From assembly GCF_014108865.1 (NCBI RefSeq), contig NZ_CP053928.1, positions 496,001 to 560,000 on the forward strand: 64,000 nucleotides of DNA, in the 5' to 3' direction. Source of the DNA: Nocardioides sp. WS12. GTDB taxonomy: Bacteria > Actinomycetota > Actinomycetes > Propionibacteriales > Nocardioidaceae. The notes beneath the pieces are model-generated. The model was not told the DNA's origin. It saw only the letters and a list, made by a program, of their open reading frames with translations, and did not search any database. Position 1 is the stretch's first letter; each line of letters starts with the position of its first letter. A program made the translations under genes and the position numbers. Positions 24,258 through 33,905 of the stretch are shown here, in pieces.

Positions 24258-24383
24258 TCAGTTCTTGGGGAGGGTGTCGGTGGCCTCGGCCCACAGGGCC
24301 TGCTCCGCCTTGCTCTCCTGGAGCTTCTTGCGTGCGAACGCGGCTCCGGCAGCGGCAAGCGCTGCGAGAATCAGCTTCTTCAC
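24258..24383 (-). CDS. DLW-39 family small protein
   Basis: A 41-residue peptide between tRNA-Ile and tRNA-Ala, from GTG 24383 with AAGGAG seven bases upstream. It starts with KKL and has one Ala-rich hydrophobic helix (about 4-17), then [19 protein letters not shown], which carries the conserved LW and acidic pattern of the actinobacterial DLW-39 family. Function unknown. A second protein of identical length and similar design is at 10976-11101. The longer in-frame extension upstream runs through tRNA-Ile and is rejected. Confidence 0.85.
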   Translation of the reverse strand: MKKLILAALAAAGAAFARKKLQESKAEQALWAEATDTLPKN

Positions 24384-24407
24384 TGGTCCACTCCTTTTTT
24401 CGAAGAA

Positions 24408-24436
24408 GCCCCGGTCTGCGTGTCCGCAGCCGGGGC
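24408..24436 (-). terminator. GC-rich hairpin after tRNA-Ile
   Basis: GCCCCGG-T-CTGCG-TGTC-CGCAG-CCGGGGC folds into a near-perfect 12-bp hairpin between tRNA-Ile and the DLW-39 gene. On the minus strand it is followed by TTCTTCG and then the DLW-39 ribosome site. It can act as a terminator, attenuator or tRNA-processing boundary. Confidence 0.7.
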
Positions 24437-24442
24437 AACTTG

Positions 24443-24516
24443 TGGGCCTAAGAGGACTTGAACCTCTGACCCCCACATTATCAGTGTGGTGCTCTAACCG
24501 TCTGAGCTATAGGCCC
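24443..24516 (-). tRNA. tRNA-Ile (GAT)
   Basis: 74-base cloverleaf on the minus strand, starting GGGCCTATAGCTCAG. Acceptor GGGCCTA pairs with TAGGCCC, the anticodon stem-loop is CACACTGATAATGTG with anticodon GAT, and the T-arm is GGTTCAAGTCC. Discriminator A, no encoded CCA. Confidence 0.97.
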
Positions 24517-24615
24517 GGGTGGCCTGCTGCTTCTGGGTGGAAGCCCCTCCGCAGCAGACCGAGAATGAACCTTACCGGAGCACTCGATCACCGAACAAAA
24601 CGGTGGGCGTCTCGG

Positions 24616-25116
24616 TCAGTGCGGGTCTTCGGCGAGGGTGATCTCGATGCCGCCCAGAAGGGCTGCGGCCATGTTGTAGAGGAACGCCGTGAGCGTCGCC
24701 GTCGCGGTGATGAGTACGACGTCAATGGCCGCCACGAGCATCGTGAAACCGAGCACGCGGCTGGTGCCGACGTAGTCCTCGATCCGGAAACCAGCGACGT
24801 CCTCACCGCCGATGCTCTCCTGGATCGTGGAGTTGATCGAGTCCCAGACACCCGCGGCACCGAGGACCTGCCACACCATCGCCACCGAGACGACGGTGAC
24901 GACGGCGAACGCGATCGACAGCAGGAAGGCCGTCTTCATGACCGACCACGGGTCGATCCGGGTCAGGCGCAGTCGGGCGCGACGTGGCGCCCGACCCCGT
25001 GCCGCAGCCGCGGCGGCCGGAGCCGCCTGCGGCATGGGAGCGCGCGCCGACTGACCCGCGCCCGGCGCCGCCGCGAAGGCGGTGCGGCTCGCCGTGTCAT
25101 CGATGCGCTCGGTCAT
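24616..25116 (-). CDS. DUF3566 family membrane protein
   Basis: 166 residues; the family sits after gyrA in many actinobacteria and its role is unknown. The N-terminal 45 residues are Ala/Pro-rich and disordered, followed by basic RRARLRLTRIDPWSVMK, then a first helix (about 62-87), a soluble loop and a second helix (about 120-148). The ATG at 25116 overlaps the gyrA stop in a TGATG junction, so translation is coupled to gyrase. DUF3566 is defined by the RIDPWSVMK-type motif seen here. Confidence 0.9.
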   Translation of the reverse strand: MTERIDDTASRTAFAAAPGAGQSARAPMPQAAPAAAAAARGRAPRRARLRLTRIDPWSVMKTAFLLSIAFAVVTVVSVAMVWQVLGAAGVWDSINSTIQESIGGEDVAGFRIEDYVGTSRVLGFTMLVAAIDVVLITATATLTAFLYNMAAALLGGIEITLAEDPH

Positions 25117-27758
25117 CAGCTCTCACTCTCTCCGGATTCGGATCCTTCGATTGTGGCATCCGGAGCCTGATCGGGCGATTCCGTCACCGGAGCGATGGCG
25201 CCAGCGGTGGCATCAACGGTGGCGTCGACTTCCTCGCCGGCGCCCTCCTCGTCCAGTTCCTTCGCCTCGACCGAACGGGCAACGACCGCAACGGAGTCGC
25301 CCTTCTTCGGGGTGACGAAGTTGACGCCCTGCGTGGTCCGACCGGTGACCCGGAAGTCCTCGTTGATGGGGCTGCGTACGACCTGGCCGGTCGCCGTGAT
25401 CGAGAGGATCTCGTCGCCGTCGATGACGATGAACGCACCGACCAGGGAGCCGCGGTCCTCGTTGGTGAGGGTCATCGCCTTGATGCCGAGACCGCCGCGG
25501 GACTGGAGGCGGTACTCGGAGATCCGGGTCCGCTTGGCCTTGCCGGCGTCGGTGATCGTGAAGACGTACTGGACGTTGTCCGCGGCCTCCTCGTGCGCCA
25601 CATCGGCCGCACGAATGACCGACATCGACAGCAGTGCGTCGCCGCTGCGGAACTTCATGCCCGTGACACCGGAGGTGGCCCGGCCCATCGGTCGCAGCTG
25701 CGAGTCGTCGGCGGGGAAGCGGATGGCCTGGCCCTTGCGGGACACCAGCAGGATGTGGTCCTCGCTGTTGGCCAGCTCCGCACCGATCAGCTCGTCGTCG
25801 TCCTCGCGGAAGTTGATCGCGATGACGCCGGCCTGACGCGGGCTGTTGTAGTCGCCGAGTCGGGTCTTCTTGACCAGGCCGCGTCGCGTCGCGAGGACGA
25901 GGTACGGCGCCTGTTCGTAGTCCCGGATCGCGAGCACCTGGGCGATCGACTCGTCCGGCTGGAACGACAGCAGTCCGGCGACGTGACCACCCTTGGCATC
26001 ACGTGAGGCCTCGGGCAGGTTGTAGGCCTTGGTGCGGTAGACCCGGCCGGCCGTCGTGAAGAACAGCAGCCAGTGGTGATTGGTGGTCGAGATGAAGTGC
26101 TCGACGACGTCGTCACCGCGCAGCGAGGCGCCACGAACGCCCTTGCCGCCGCGCTTCTGGGTGCGGTACTGGCTGGCCAGGGTCCGCTTGGCGTAGCCAC
26201 CGCGGGTGATGGAGACGACGAGTTCCTCGTCGGGGATGAGGTCCTCCATCGACAGGTCGCCATCGGCCGCGATGATCTGCGAACGCCGGTCGTTGCCGTA
26301 CTTCTCGACGATGCCGCCGAGCTCGTCGATCACGATCTGCCGCTGGCGGCTGACGTTGGCGAGGATGTCGCGGTAGTCGGCGATCTCGATCTCGATCTCG
26401 GCGAGCTCGTCGATGATCTTCTGGCGCTGCAGGGCGGCGAGCTGGCGCAGCTGCATGCCAAGGATCGCGGTGGCCTGGAGTTCGTCGACGTCCAGCAGGG
26501 CCTGCAGTCCGGTGTTCGCCTCGGCCACGTCGGGCGAGCGACGGATGAGCGCGATCACCTCATCAAGCATGTCGAGGGCCTTGACCAGGCCGCGCAGGAT
26601 GTGGGCCCGTTCCTCGGCCGCGCGCAGCAGGTATTCGGTACGACGACGGATGACCTCGATCTGGTGGGTCACCCAGTTGCTGATGAACTGGTCGATCGTC
26701 AGGGTGCGCGGCACCCCGTCGACCAGCGCGAGCATGTTGGCGCTGAAGTTGGTCTGCAGCTCGGTGTGCTTGAGCAGGTTGTTCAGGACCACGCGGGCAA
26801 CGGCATCGCGGCGGAGCACGATCACCAGGCGCTGGCCGGTGCGGTCCGAGGTGTCGTCGCGGACGTCGCTGATGCCCTGGACCTTGCCGGAGTCGGCGAG
26901 CTCGGCGATCTTCAACGCCAGGTTGTCCGGGTTGACCATGTAGGGCAGTTCGGTGATGACCAGACAGGTCCGGCCCTTGTTGTCCTCGTCGACCTCGATC
27001 ACCGCGCGCTGGGTGATCGAGCCGCGACCGGTGCGATAGGCCTGCTCGATGCCGGTGGTGCCGACGATCAGCGCACCGTTGGGGAAGTCCGGGCCCTTGA
27101 TCCGCTCCATGAGCGCGTCCTGGAGCTCCTCGCGGGTGGCATCCGGGTGCTCGAGCGCCCAGGTGGCGCCCGCGGCGACTTCACGCAGGTTGTGCGGCGG
27201 GATGCTGGTGGCCATGCCGACGGCGATGCCGGCCGAGCCGTTGACCAGCAGGTTCGGGAACCGCGCCGGCAGCACCTTTGGCTCTTCGGAGCGACCGTCG
27301 TAGTTCGGCTGGAAGTCGACGGTCTCCTTCTCGATGTCGCGGACCATCTCCAGCGCCAGCGGCGCCATCCGGCACTCGGTGTACCGCATGGCCGCGGCGG
27401 AGTCGTTGCCCGGCGAACCGAAGTTGCCCTGGCCGTTGATCAGCGGTGCGCGCATCACCCACGGCTGGGCGAGTCGGACGAGGGTGTCGTAGATCGCCGT
27501 GTCACCGTGCGGGTGGTACTGGCCCATGACGTCACCGACGACACGCGAGCACTTGGAGAAGCCGCGGTCCGGGCGGTACCCGCCGTCGTACATGGCATAG
27601 AGGACGCGGCGGTGCACGGGCTTGAGGCCGTCGCGTACGTCGGGCAGGGCCCGGCCGACGATGACGGCCATCGCGTAGTCGATGTACGCGCGCTGCATGG
27701 ACGTCTGCAGCTCGATCGGCTCGATCCGGCCGCCGAGGGGGGTGGGAGTCTCAGTCAC
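25116..27758 (-). CDS. gyrA: DNA gyrase subunit A
   Basis: Catalytic, DNA-breaking subunit of gyrase, 880 aa from GTG 27758. Motifs seen are [59 protein letters not shown] with the active-site Tyr, and the GyrA box TQKRGGKG in the C-terminal beta-pinwheel, which confirms a gyrase and not topoisomerase IV. At the position equivalent to E. coli Ser83 the residue is Thr and at Asp87 it is Asp. The acidic C-terminal tail is normal for the group. It lies downstream of gyrB with a repeat-bearing 94-base gap. Confidence 0.99.
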   Translation of the reverse strand: MTETPTPLGGRIEPIELQTSMQRAYIDYAMAVIVGRALPDVRDGLKPVHRRVLYAMYDGGYRPDRGFSKCSRVVGDVMGQYHPHGDTAIYDTLVRLAQPWVMRAPLINGQGNFGSPGNDSAAAMRYTECRMAPLALEMVRDIEKETVDFQPNYDGRSEEPKVLPARFPNLLVNGSAGIAVGMATSIPPHNLREVAAGATWALEHPDATREELQDALMERIKGPDFPNGALIVGTTGIEQAYRTGRGSITQRAVIEVDEDNKGRTCLVITELPYMVNPDNLALKIAELADSGKVQGISDVRDDTSDRTGQRLVIVLRRDAVARVVLNNLLKHTELQTNFSANMLALVDGVPRTLTIDQFISNWVTHQIEVIRRRTEYLLRAAEERAHILRGLVKALDMLDEVIALIRRSPDVAEANTGLQALLDVDELQATAILGMQLRQLAALQRQKIIDELAEIEIEIADYRDILANVSRQRQIVIDELGGIVEKYGNDRRSQIIAADGDLSMEDLIPDEELVVSITRGGYAKRTLASQYRTQKRGGKGVRGASLRGDDVVEHFISTTNHHWLLFFTTAGRVYRTKAYNLPEASRDAKGGHVAGLLSFQPDESIAQVLAIRDYEQAPYLVLATRRGLVKKTRLGDYNSPRQAGVIAINFREDDDELIGAELANSEDHILLVSRKGQAIRFPADDSQLRPMGRATSGVTGMKFRSGDALLSMSVIRAADVAHEEAADNVQYVFTITDAGKAKRTRISEYRLQSRGGLGIKAMTLTNEDRGSLVGAFIVIDGDEILSITATGQVVRSPINEDFRVTGRTTQGVNFVTPKKGDSVAVVARSVEAKELDEEGAGEEVDATVDATAGAIAPVTESPDQAPDATIEGSESGESES

Positions 27759-27813
27759 GATTCATCTCTCTTGCTATGTCTAGCGAAAGTTCTAGATTCC
27801 GGAATACAAGGTC

Positions 27814-27853
27814 ATCGAGTAGCCCCGAGGAACGAGGGGCGTATCGAGATGCC
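27814..27853 (-). repeat. Dispersed repeat family B, copy 1 (gyrB-gyrA gap)
   Basis: ATCGAGTAGCC, CGAGGAACGAG and GTATCGAGATG follow one another here on the top strand. The same order of blocks occurs at 46111-46150 (reverse) and 62737-62783. The element ends exactly at the gyrB stop codon and lies inside the gyrB-gyrA transcript. Confidence 0.8.
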
Positions 27854-29943
27854 TAGATATCGAGGAATCGGACGTCCTTGGCGTTGCGCTGGATGAAGGA
27901 CCGCCGCTGCTCGACGTCCTCGCCCATCAGGATCGAGAAGATCTCGTCGGCCTGCGCGGCGTCGTCCAGGGTGACCTGGAGCATCAGGCGCTGATCGGGG
28001 TCCATCGTGGTCTCCCACAGTTCCTTGGCGTTCATCTCACCGAGACCCTTGTAGCGCTGGACCGGGTTCTCCTTGGGGAGCTTCTTGCCCTTGCTCAGGC
28101 CGTCGGCCATCAAGGTGTCGCGCTCGTGGTCGGAGTAGACGAACTCGTGCTCGGCCGGCTTGTTCCAGCGCAGCCGGTACAGCGGCGGCTGGGCCATGTA
28201 GACGTAGCCGTGCTCGATGAGCGGCTTCATGAAGCGGAACAGCAGCGTCAGCAACAAGGTGTTGATGTGGTGGCCGTCGACGTCGGCGTCCGCCATCAGC
28301 ACGACCTTGTGGTAGCGCAGCTTGTCCTCGTTGAACTCTTCGTGGATGCCCGTGCCGAGCGCGGAGATGATCGAGAGCACCTCGGTGTTGGCGAGCACCT
28401 TGTCGATGCGCGCCTTCTCGACGTTGAGGATCTTTCCGCGGATCGGGAGGATCGCCTGGATGCGCGGGTCGCGCCCCTGGCGGGCCGAGCCACCGGCGGA
28501 GTCACCCTCGACGATGAAGACCTCGCACTCCTCGGGGTTCGTCGACTGGCAGTCGGACAACTTGCCCGGCAGGCTCCCGCCGCCCAGCAGACCCTTGCGG
28601 CCGCGGGCCAGGTCGCGCGCCTTGCGGGCCGCGATCCGGGCGGTCGCGGCGGCCTGCGCCTTGCGGATGATGTCCTTGCCCTCGCTGGGGTTCTGCTCCA
28701 GCCAGGCACCGAGCCGGTCGTTGACGATCGACTGCACGAAGCCCTTGGCCTCGGTGTTGCCGAGCTTGGCCTTGGTCTGGCCCTCGAACTGCGGCTCGGA
28801 GATCTTGAGGCTGATGATCGCCGTCAGGCCCTCGCGGATGTCGTCACCGGTGAGGCGATCTTCCTTCTTCTTGATCATGCCCCACTCCTCACCCCACTTG
28901 TTGATGAGCGTGGTGAGCGCAGCGCGGAAGCCCTCTTCGTGGGTGCCGCCCTCGGGGGTGTTGATCGTGTTGGCGAAGGTGTGGACCGACTCGTTGTACG
29001 ACGTCGTCTGCCACTGCATCGCGAGCTCGAGGCTCATCGGGTTGTTGGCGTCGACCGCGGTCTCGGCGTCGAAGTCGATGATCGCGCCGACCGTCTGCTT
29101 GCGACGGTTGAGGAAGTCGACGTAGTCGGCCAGGCCGCGTTCGTACTGGAAGACCTGCTCCAGAGCCTTGTGACCGTCGACCTCGGTCGCGTGGATCTCG
29201 GTCGCCGCAGCGGCGACGCCCTCCACCTCGACGGTGCCGTCCTCGACGGCGTCGGCCAGTTCCTCGGCCTTGGGGCGGGCGTCGACCAGCACGATCTTCA
29301 GGCCCTTGTTGAGGAAGGCCATCTCGCGGAAGCGGGTCGAGATCGTCTCGAGGCTGTAGTCGGTCGTCTCGAAGATGTCGGGGGAGGCCCACCAGGTGAC
29401 GGTCGTGCCGGTGCCCTCACCGTCCTCGAGGGGGCGGACCTGGCGCAGGGGGTAGTCCGGGACACCGAGGGAGAACTCCTGCTCCCAGAGGAAGCCGCGG
29501 TTCTTCACCTCCAGGTGCAGGTGCGTCGAGAGCGCGTTGACGACCGACGAGCCGACGCCGTGCAGACCGCCGGAGACCTTGTAGCCGCCGCCACCGAACT
29601 TGCCACCGGCGTGCAGGACCGTCAGCGCCAGCGTCGCAGCCGGCAACTCCTGCCCGGGTGCGGTGTCGGTCGGGATGCCGCGGCCGTTGTCGATCACGCT
29701 GATCGAACCGTTCGGGTTCAACGTGATGTTGATCGTGTCGCAGTAGCCAGCCAGCGCCTCGTCGACCGCGTTGTCCACGATCTCCCAGATCAGGTGGTGC
29801 AGGCCGCGCTCACCGGTGGAACCGATGTACATGCCCGGGCGCTTGCGGACGGCTTCGAGGCCCTCCAGCACCTGGATCGCCGACGCGTCGTACTCGACCT
29901 CATCGGCGGGAACCGCGGACACGGGCTGGTTGTCGTTGGACAC
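27853..29943 (-). CDS. gyrB: DNA gyrase subunit B
   Basis: ATPase subunit of gyrase, 696 aa from GTG 29943. Motifs: ATP site [18 protein letters not shown] and [14 protein letters not shown]; the transducer domain; the Toprim [14 protein letters not shown] and DADVDGHHI; and [11 protein letters not shown]. Longer starts upstream extend only into the leader hairpin region. It is the first gene of the gyrB-gyrA-DUF3566 set on this strand. An inverted repeat in its leader (29973-29995) could influence expression. All catalytic residues seen are intact. Confidence 0.99.
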   Translation of the reverse strand: MSNDNQPVSAVPADEVEYDASAIQVLEGLEAVRKRPGMYIGSTGERGLHHLIWEIVDNAVDEALAGYCDTINITLNPNGSISVIDNGRGIPTDTAPGQELPAATLALTVLHAGGKFGGGGYKVSGGLHGVGSSVVNALSTHLHLEVKNRGFLWEQEFSLGVPDYPLRQVRPLEDGEGTGTTVTWWASPDIFETTDYSLETISTRFREMAFLNKGLKIVLVDARPKAEELADAVEDGTVEVEGVAAAATEIHATEVDGHKALEQVFQYERGLADYVDFLNRRKQTVGAIIDFDAETAVDANNPMSLELAMQWQTTSYNESVHTFANTINTPEGGTHEEGFRAALTTLINKWGEEWGMIKKKEDRLTGDDIREGLTAIISLKISEPQFEGQTKAKLGNTEAKGFVQSIVNDRLGAWLEQNPSEGKDIIRKAQAAATARIAARKARDLARGRKGLLGGGSLPGKLSDCQSTNPEECEVFIVEGDSAGGSARQGRDPRIQAILPIRGKILNVEKARIDKVLANTEVLSIISALGTGIHEEFNEDKLRYHKVVLMADADVDGHHINTLLLTLLFRFMKPLIEHGYVYMAQPPLYRLRWNKPAEHEFVYSDHERDTLMADGLSKGKKLPKENPVQRYKGLGEMNAKELWETTMDPDQRLMLQVTLDDAAQADEIFSILMGEDVEQRRSFIQRNAKDVRFLDI

Positions 29944-29972
29944 GCAGGACCTCTTCTGACTGGACCTCAACA

Positions 29973-29995
29973 TCGCCATGCCGGAGGCATGGCGA
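29973..29995 (-). promoter_or_regulatory. Perfect hairpin in the gyrB leader
   Basis: TCGCCATGCC-GGA-GGCATGGCGA is a perfect 10-bp inverted repeat with a 3-base loop, 30 bases upstream of the gyrB start. The rest of the 272-base gap up to the DUF721 stop (30216) holds only a short dyad AGAAC-AC-GTTCT (about 30062-30073). I recognise no known regulator site. Confidence 0.55.
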
Positions 29996-30215
29996 AGGCC
30001 GAGTCGTGCGCACAGGTGACGCGTTCCCGGCCAGGTGGCCATTCTAGCCTGCTGAGGGCCTCAGAACACGTTCTAAGCCCTCGGGATGGGGGGATCCTTG
30101 TGGAAATCGGGCCCTGAGCGGCTCATAACGCCGGTTTGGAGGGCCTGCGAGGGGGTCTGATGTGTCCCCGTACGGTCGAGAGGGCTGTTCGGGCCGCAGA
30201 TCCGCCGCTGCTGGA

Positions 30216-30833
30216 TCAGCCGTACGTGTCGCGCGGACCGCGCCCGTCGCGGACCCCGCGCTTACCGTGCTTCCAGGTCGGCGCGAGGGGGCCGAGGACC
30301 TCCACGACCGTGACCGTGCCGGTCCCGAGCTCCTCGTTGAGGCGCCGGACAATGGTGGTGGCGAGCAGCTTGAGCTGGGTCGCCCAGGCCGTCGATTCGG
30401 TGCGCACGATGAGCACGCCATCGACCAGCGACTCGGGGGTGGAGTGGGCGCCGATCTCGTCGCCGACGATCTCCGTCCAGCGACCGAACACCCCGCGCAC
30501 CTGCAGATCCAGGGCCCAGCCGCGGTCCTTGATCAGTTTGCCGATCTCACCGGTCAGGCCCTGCGGGTCCCGGCCGTCGGGATGCGCGCTGCTGTACTGC
30601 GGGTCGCCGCGACGCCCCCGCGAACCGGGCCGGAAGGTGCCATTCGCCGACATCGTGGTGTCGGAGAAGCGGCCGCCACGGCGTTTGGCGGGCGTCGTAC
30701 TCGACCCGGCGGTGCCGAGGGTCTGCGCACGGGCGAGGTCCAGGCCGTCCGCGTGGTGCTCTGGTTCGGGCTCGACGGCATCCAACTCGTCGGGCTCCGT
30801 GGTGTCGTCGGGCTCGATCGGCGGCTCAGTCAC
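30216..30833 (-). CDS. DUF721 / DciA-like protein
   Basis: 205 aa. The N-terminal half (to about 110) is acidic and then basic and disordered; the C-terminal half carries the DUF721 fold ([55 protein letters not shown]). In other bacteria DUF721 proteins (DciA) help load or stimulate the replicative helicase; the actinobacterial members lie between recF and gyrB exactly as here. A helicase role is inferred from the family. The start overlaps the recF stop by 8 bases. Confidence 0.85.
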   Translation of the reverse strand: MTEPPIEPDDTTEPDELDAVEPEPEHHADGLDLARAQTLGTAGSSTTPAKRRGGRFSDTTMSANGTFRPGSRGRRGDPQYSSAHPDGRDPQGLTGEIGKLIKDRGWALDLQVRGVFGRWTEIVGDEIGAHSTPESLVDGVLIVRTESTAWATQLKLLATTIVRRLNEELGTGTVTVVEVLGPLAPTWKHGKRGVRDGRGPRDTYG

Positions 30834-31962
30834 GGGTCACCTCACCGCCGGCCACCTGGAAGGTGACGCCCCGCAACTGCGGAGGGACGTCGGCCGCCAC
30901 CGCCGCGGTCACGAGCACCTGCTCAGCGCCGGCGACGAGCTCGGCCAGTTGCGTACGACGTTCGGAGTCGAGCTCGGCGAACACGTCGTCGAGCACCAGG
31001 ATCGGGTCGTCGCCATCAGCCCTCAGCAAGTCGTACGACGCCAGCCGCAGCGCGAGCGCGAACGACCAGGATTCGCCGTGACTGGCGTAGCCCCGCACCG
31101 GCAACCGCTGCTCGTCACCCGGGCCGAGGGTCAGCAGGATGTCGTCGCGGTGGGGACCCACGAGGGTGACACCGCGGCCGATCTCGTCGTGCTGGCGGCG
31201 CCCGAGCTCGGCGCGGAAGCTGTCGGTGAGCTCCTCACCGTCGGCCGGGGCCGGCACACTCGGCTGGTACTCCAGGCGTGCGTCATCACGCGAAGCCCCG
31301 CGCGCCACCGCCTCGTACGCCTTGCCGAGGTACGGCGCCAGGTCGGTCGCGAGCGCCTGACGAGCCCGGAGCAGTTCGGTGCCGGTGGCGACGAGGTGGT
31401 CGTCCCACACCGCCAACGTCGCGAGTGCGCTCTCGCGCGACGAGCCGCGGGCGGCGTACATCGTCTTCAGGAGGGTGTTGCGTTGGCGCAGGACGCGTTC
31501 GTAGTCGGACAGGACGCCGGCCATCCGCGGGGTGCGGAGCACGATCAGGTCGTCGAGGAACCGGCGGCGCTGGCTCGGGTCGCCCTTCACGAGGGCGAGG
31601 TCCTCGGGGCTGAACACGACGGTGCGCACGATCCCCGCGAGGTCGCGGGCCCGGGAGAGGGGGGAGCGGTTGATGCGGGCGCGGTTGGCTCGGCCCGGGT
31701 TGAGCTCCACCTCGAGGATCGCGGTGCGGCCTTCGCGGACGACCGCCGCGCGGATCACGGCCTGGTCGGTCCCGGCCCGGATCAACGGTGCATCGGTCGC
31801 GACCCGGTGCGACGAGAGCCGCGACAGGTAGTCGATCGCCTCGACCAGATTCGTCTTTCCCTGACCGTTGCGGCCCACGAAGGCAGTGACTCCCGCTTCG
31901 AGCGCGACGTCCACGTCGGCGTACGACCGGAAGTCGTGGAGGGTCAGATGCGAGACGTGCAC
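30826..31962 (-). CDS. recF: DNA replication and repair protein RecF
   Basis: SMC-like ATPase acting in the RecFOR gap-repair pathway. 378 aa from GTG 31962 ([18 protein letters not shown]), the usual RecF start; a long upstream extension runs antisense through the TM2 gene and is rejected. Walker [15 protein letters not shown], the RecF signatures LVGPHRDD and [18 protein letters not shown], and Walker [14 protein letters not shown] are all present. It lies in the dnaN-gnd-recF-DUF721-gyrB order, but the two small genes 32077-32971 on the opposite strand separate it from gnd. Confidence 0.97.
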   Translation of the reverse strand: MHVSHLTLHDFRSYADVDVALEAGVTAFVGRNGQGKTNLVEAIDYLSRLSSHRVATDAPLIRAGTDQAVIRAAVVREGRTAILEVELNPGRANRARINRSPLSRARDLAGIVRTVVFSPEDLALVKGDPSQRRRFLDDLIVLRTPRMAGVLSDYERVLRQRNTLLKTMYAARGSSRESALATLAVWDDHLVATGTELLRARQALATDLAPYLGKAYEAVARGASRDDARLEYQPSVPAPADGEELTDSFRAELGRRQHDEIGRGVTLVGPHRDDILLTLGPGDEQRLPVRGYASHGESWSFALALRLASYDLLRADGDDPILVLDDVFAELDSERRTQLAELVAGAEQVLVTAAVAADVPPQLRGVTFQVAGGEVTRD

Positions 31963-32076
31963 GGGCCCATCATCCCCCTCCCCGACGACAACTGGACGCC
32001 ACCTCGACATTGCCTCAAAGGACATCCTCCGGGGCAAGATGTTTGAAGAGGGCCTGTGGGACCTAGGCTGACACCC

Positions 32077-32508
32077 ATGACGCAACCTCCCCAGAACCCG
32101 CCCCCGGGCAACTACGGCTACGGCGCCCCCGCGCCGATCCCCTCCGGCGGCCCGTACTTCGTGAACGTCCTCGGCCAGGAGCAGGGCCCGATCGACTTCA
32201 ACACGCTTGCCCAGATGGCCGTTTCCGGCCAGATCAAGGCAGACGCCCCGGTCCGTTCGGCCGACAGCCAGCAGTACATCGCGGCCAAGGACGTCCCCGG
32301 CCTGTACTCCGAGAAGGAGTGGCTGACCGTTGTCCTGCTCTCCTGGCTGCTCGGCAGCTTCGGCGTGGACCGCTTCTACCTCGGCCAGACCGGTCTCGGC
32401 CTCGGCAAGCTGTTCACCTGCGGTGGCTGCGGCATCTGGGCGATCTACGACCTGATCATGTTCGCGCTGCGCAAGCAGCACGACGCCGACGGCCGCCCCT
32501 TCCGCTGA
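32077..32508 (+). CDS. GYF-like plus TM2 domain membrane protein
   Basis: 143 aa. A Pro/Gly/Tyr-rich head (1-28) leads into a GYF_2-like domain (about 30-75: [21 protein letters not shown] and [14 protein letters not shown]) and a C-terminal TM2 domain of two helices ([42 protein letters not shown]). TM2 proteins are widespread and poorly understood. The ATG at 32077 is preferred over a GTG seven codons upstream. It is inserted between recF and gnd on the opposite strand, with its own promoter presumably in 31963-32076. It is 22 bases upstream of the DUF2752 gene, likely co-transcribed. Confidence 0.88.
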   Translation: MTQPPQNPPPGNYGYGAPAPIPSGGPYFVNVLGQEQGPIDFNTLAQMAVSGQIKADAPVRSADSQQYIAAKDVPGLYSEKEWLTVVLLSWLLGSFGVDRFYLGQTGLGLGKLFTCGGCGIWAIYDLIMFALRKQHDADGRPFR

Positions 32509-32530
32509 GCCTGACCCCAGCAACCCACGC

Positions 32531-32971
32531 GTGACCACGACCCCGCCCGCCACTGAGGAACTCCCCACCAGGAGCCTCCTCCGACACATCCGCCTCTCGA
32601 GCGCGGACGTCGTCGCGGCGGGTGGGGTCGCTGCCATCGGTGCGGCCTTCCTGCTGTCGCCCGATCACATCGAGGACGGACCGGTCCTCTGCCCGTTCCG
32701 CGCCCTCACCGGACTGCCCTGTCCCGGTTGCGGCCTCACCCGTTCGTGGGTCTACGGCGCCCACGGCTGGTGGCAGGAGTCCTTCTCCGCAAACCCGTTC
32801 GGCCTGGTCGCGCTCGCGGCCGTCATGACGTTCGTGGTCCTGGTCGTCGTACGACGGGCACGGCGACTGTCGCCGCCCTCACTCGACAAGATGCTGCGGC
32901 ACCCGCTCGCCATTGGCGTGGGTGCGATCTGGCTGGGCTACGGGCTGATCCGCCTCGCCCTGGCCATCTGA
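32531..32971 (+). CDS. DUF2752 family membrane protein
   Basis: 146 aa from GTG 32531. It has three hydrophobic segments (about 27-45, 90-110, 126-145) and the hallmark Cys motif of the family: [23 protein letters not shown]2752 proteins often accompany TM2 proteins, as here. The function is unknown; the paired cysteines suggest metal or redox chemistry near the membrane. The gene converges on gnd with 10 bases between stops. Confidence 0.9.
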   Translation: MTTTPPATEELPTRSLLRHIRLSSADVVAAGGVAAIGAAFLLSPDHIEDGPVLCPFRALTGLPCPGCGLTRSWVYGAHGWWQESFSANPFGLVALAAVMTFVVLVVVRRARRLSPPSLDKMLRHPLAIGVGAIWLGYGLIRLALAI

Positions 32972-32981
32972 CGGTTCTGCG

Positions 32982-33863
32982 TCAGGCCTTCTGGATCGGA
33001 TGTCCGCCGAAGCCGGCCCGCATCGCCGAGATCGCCTTCATGGCGTGGTCCTCCGGCTGCCGTGACACGAACCGCGCGAACAACGACGCGGAGATCGCGG
33101 GCATCGGTACGGCGTTCTCGATCGCGGCCTCGACCGTCCAGCGGCCCTCGCCCGAGTCGTCGGCGTACCCGCGGATCCCGTCGAGGTGCTCGTCGGCACG
33201 GAGCCCCTCGACGAGCAGGTCGAGCAGCCAGGACCGGACGACGGTGCCGGTGCGCCAGGAGGCGAAGATCTCCGGCACGTTCTCGACGATGTCGACCTTG
33301 TCGAGCAGTTCCCAACCCTCGGCGTAGGCCTGCATCATCGCGTACTCGATGCCGTTGTGAACCATTTTGGCGAAGTGGCCGGCACCCGGCGTCGGGCCGC
33401 AGTGGACCAGGCCGTCCTCGGTGTCGGCCGGCTTGAGCGCCTCGAACGCGGGCATTACCTTCGCGGCGTCCTCGACCGATCCGCCGTACATCAGGGCGTA
33501 GCCGTTCTGCAGGCCCCAGACACCGCCGGAGGTACCGCAGTCGACGAAGCCGATGCCGTTCTCGGCAAGGGAAGCGGCGTTGATGGCGTCGTCGGTGTAC
33601 TTGGAGTTGCCGCCGTCGACGACCACGTCACCGGCGCTCAGCAGTGCCTTGAGTTCGGTGATCGTCGAACGCGTCGGGTCCCCGGCCGGGACCATCACCC
33701 AGACGACCTTGGGGGAGGGGAGCGCCTCGACCAGCGCGGCCAGGCTCTCCACGTCGGCGAGGTCGGGGTTGCGGTCGTAACCGACGACCGTGTGCCCCGC
33801 GTTGCGCAACCGGGTGCGCATGTTGCCACCCATCTTGCCGAGTCCGACCAGTCCGATGTCCAT
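32982..33863 (-). CDS. gnd: 6-phosphogluconate dehydrogenase, decarboxylating (short form)
   Basis: Oxidises 6-phosphogluconate to ribulose 5-phosphate in the pentose phosphate pathway. The 293 aa place it in the short (YqeC/GndA-like) class, not the 470-aa class. The Rossmann start is IGLVGLGKMGGNM; DGGNSKYTDD and the catalytic region GTSGGVWG and HFAKMVHNGIEYAMMQAYAEG are visible. The ATG at 33863 follows a strong GGAGGAG. It lies between dnaN and recF, its usual place in actinobacteria. Cofactor preference (NAD or NADP) is not certain from sequence by eye. Confidence 0.95.
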   Translation of the reverse strand: MDIGLVGLGKMGGNMRTRLRNAGHTVVGYDRNPDLADVESLAALVEALPSPKVVWVMVPAGDPTRSTITELKALLSAGDVVVDGGNSKYTDDAINAASLAENGIGFVDCGTSGGVWGLQNGYALMYGGSVEDAAKVMPAFEALKPADTEDGLVHCGPTPGAGHFAKMVHNGIEYAMMQAYAEGWELLDKVDIVENVPEIFASWRTGTVVRSWLLDLLVEGLRADEHLDGIRGYADDSGEGRWTVEAAIENAVPMPAISASLFARFVSRQPEDHAMKAISAMRAGFGGHPIQKA

Positions 33864-33905
33864 GGCTCTCCTCCAGGTGGCAGCGCGAGTCGTTACGGGG
33901 CGTGG

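Noticed and set aside
30062..30073. AGAAC-AC-GTTCT as a LexA (SOS) box before gyrB.
   Set aside because: Actinobacterial LexA sites need a 4-base spacer in GAAC-N4-GTTC; here it is 2.
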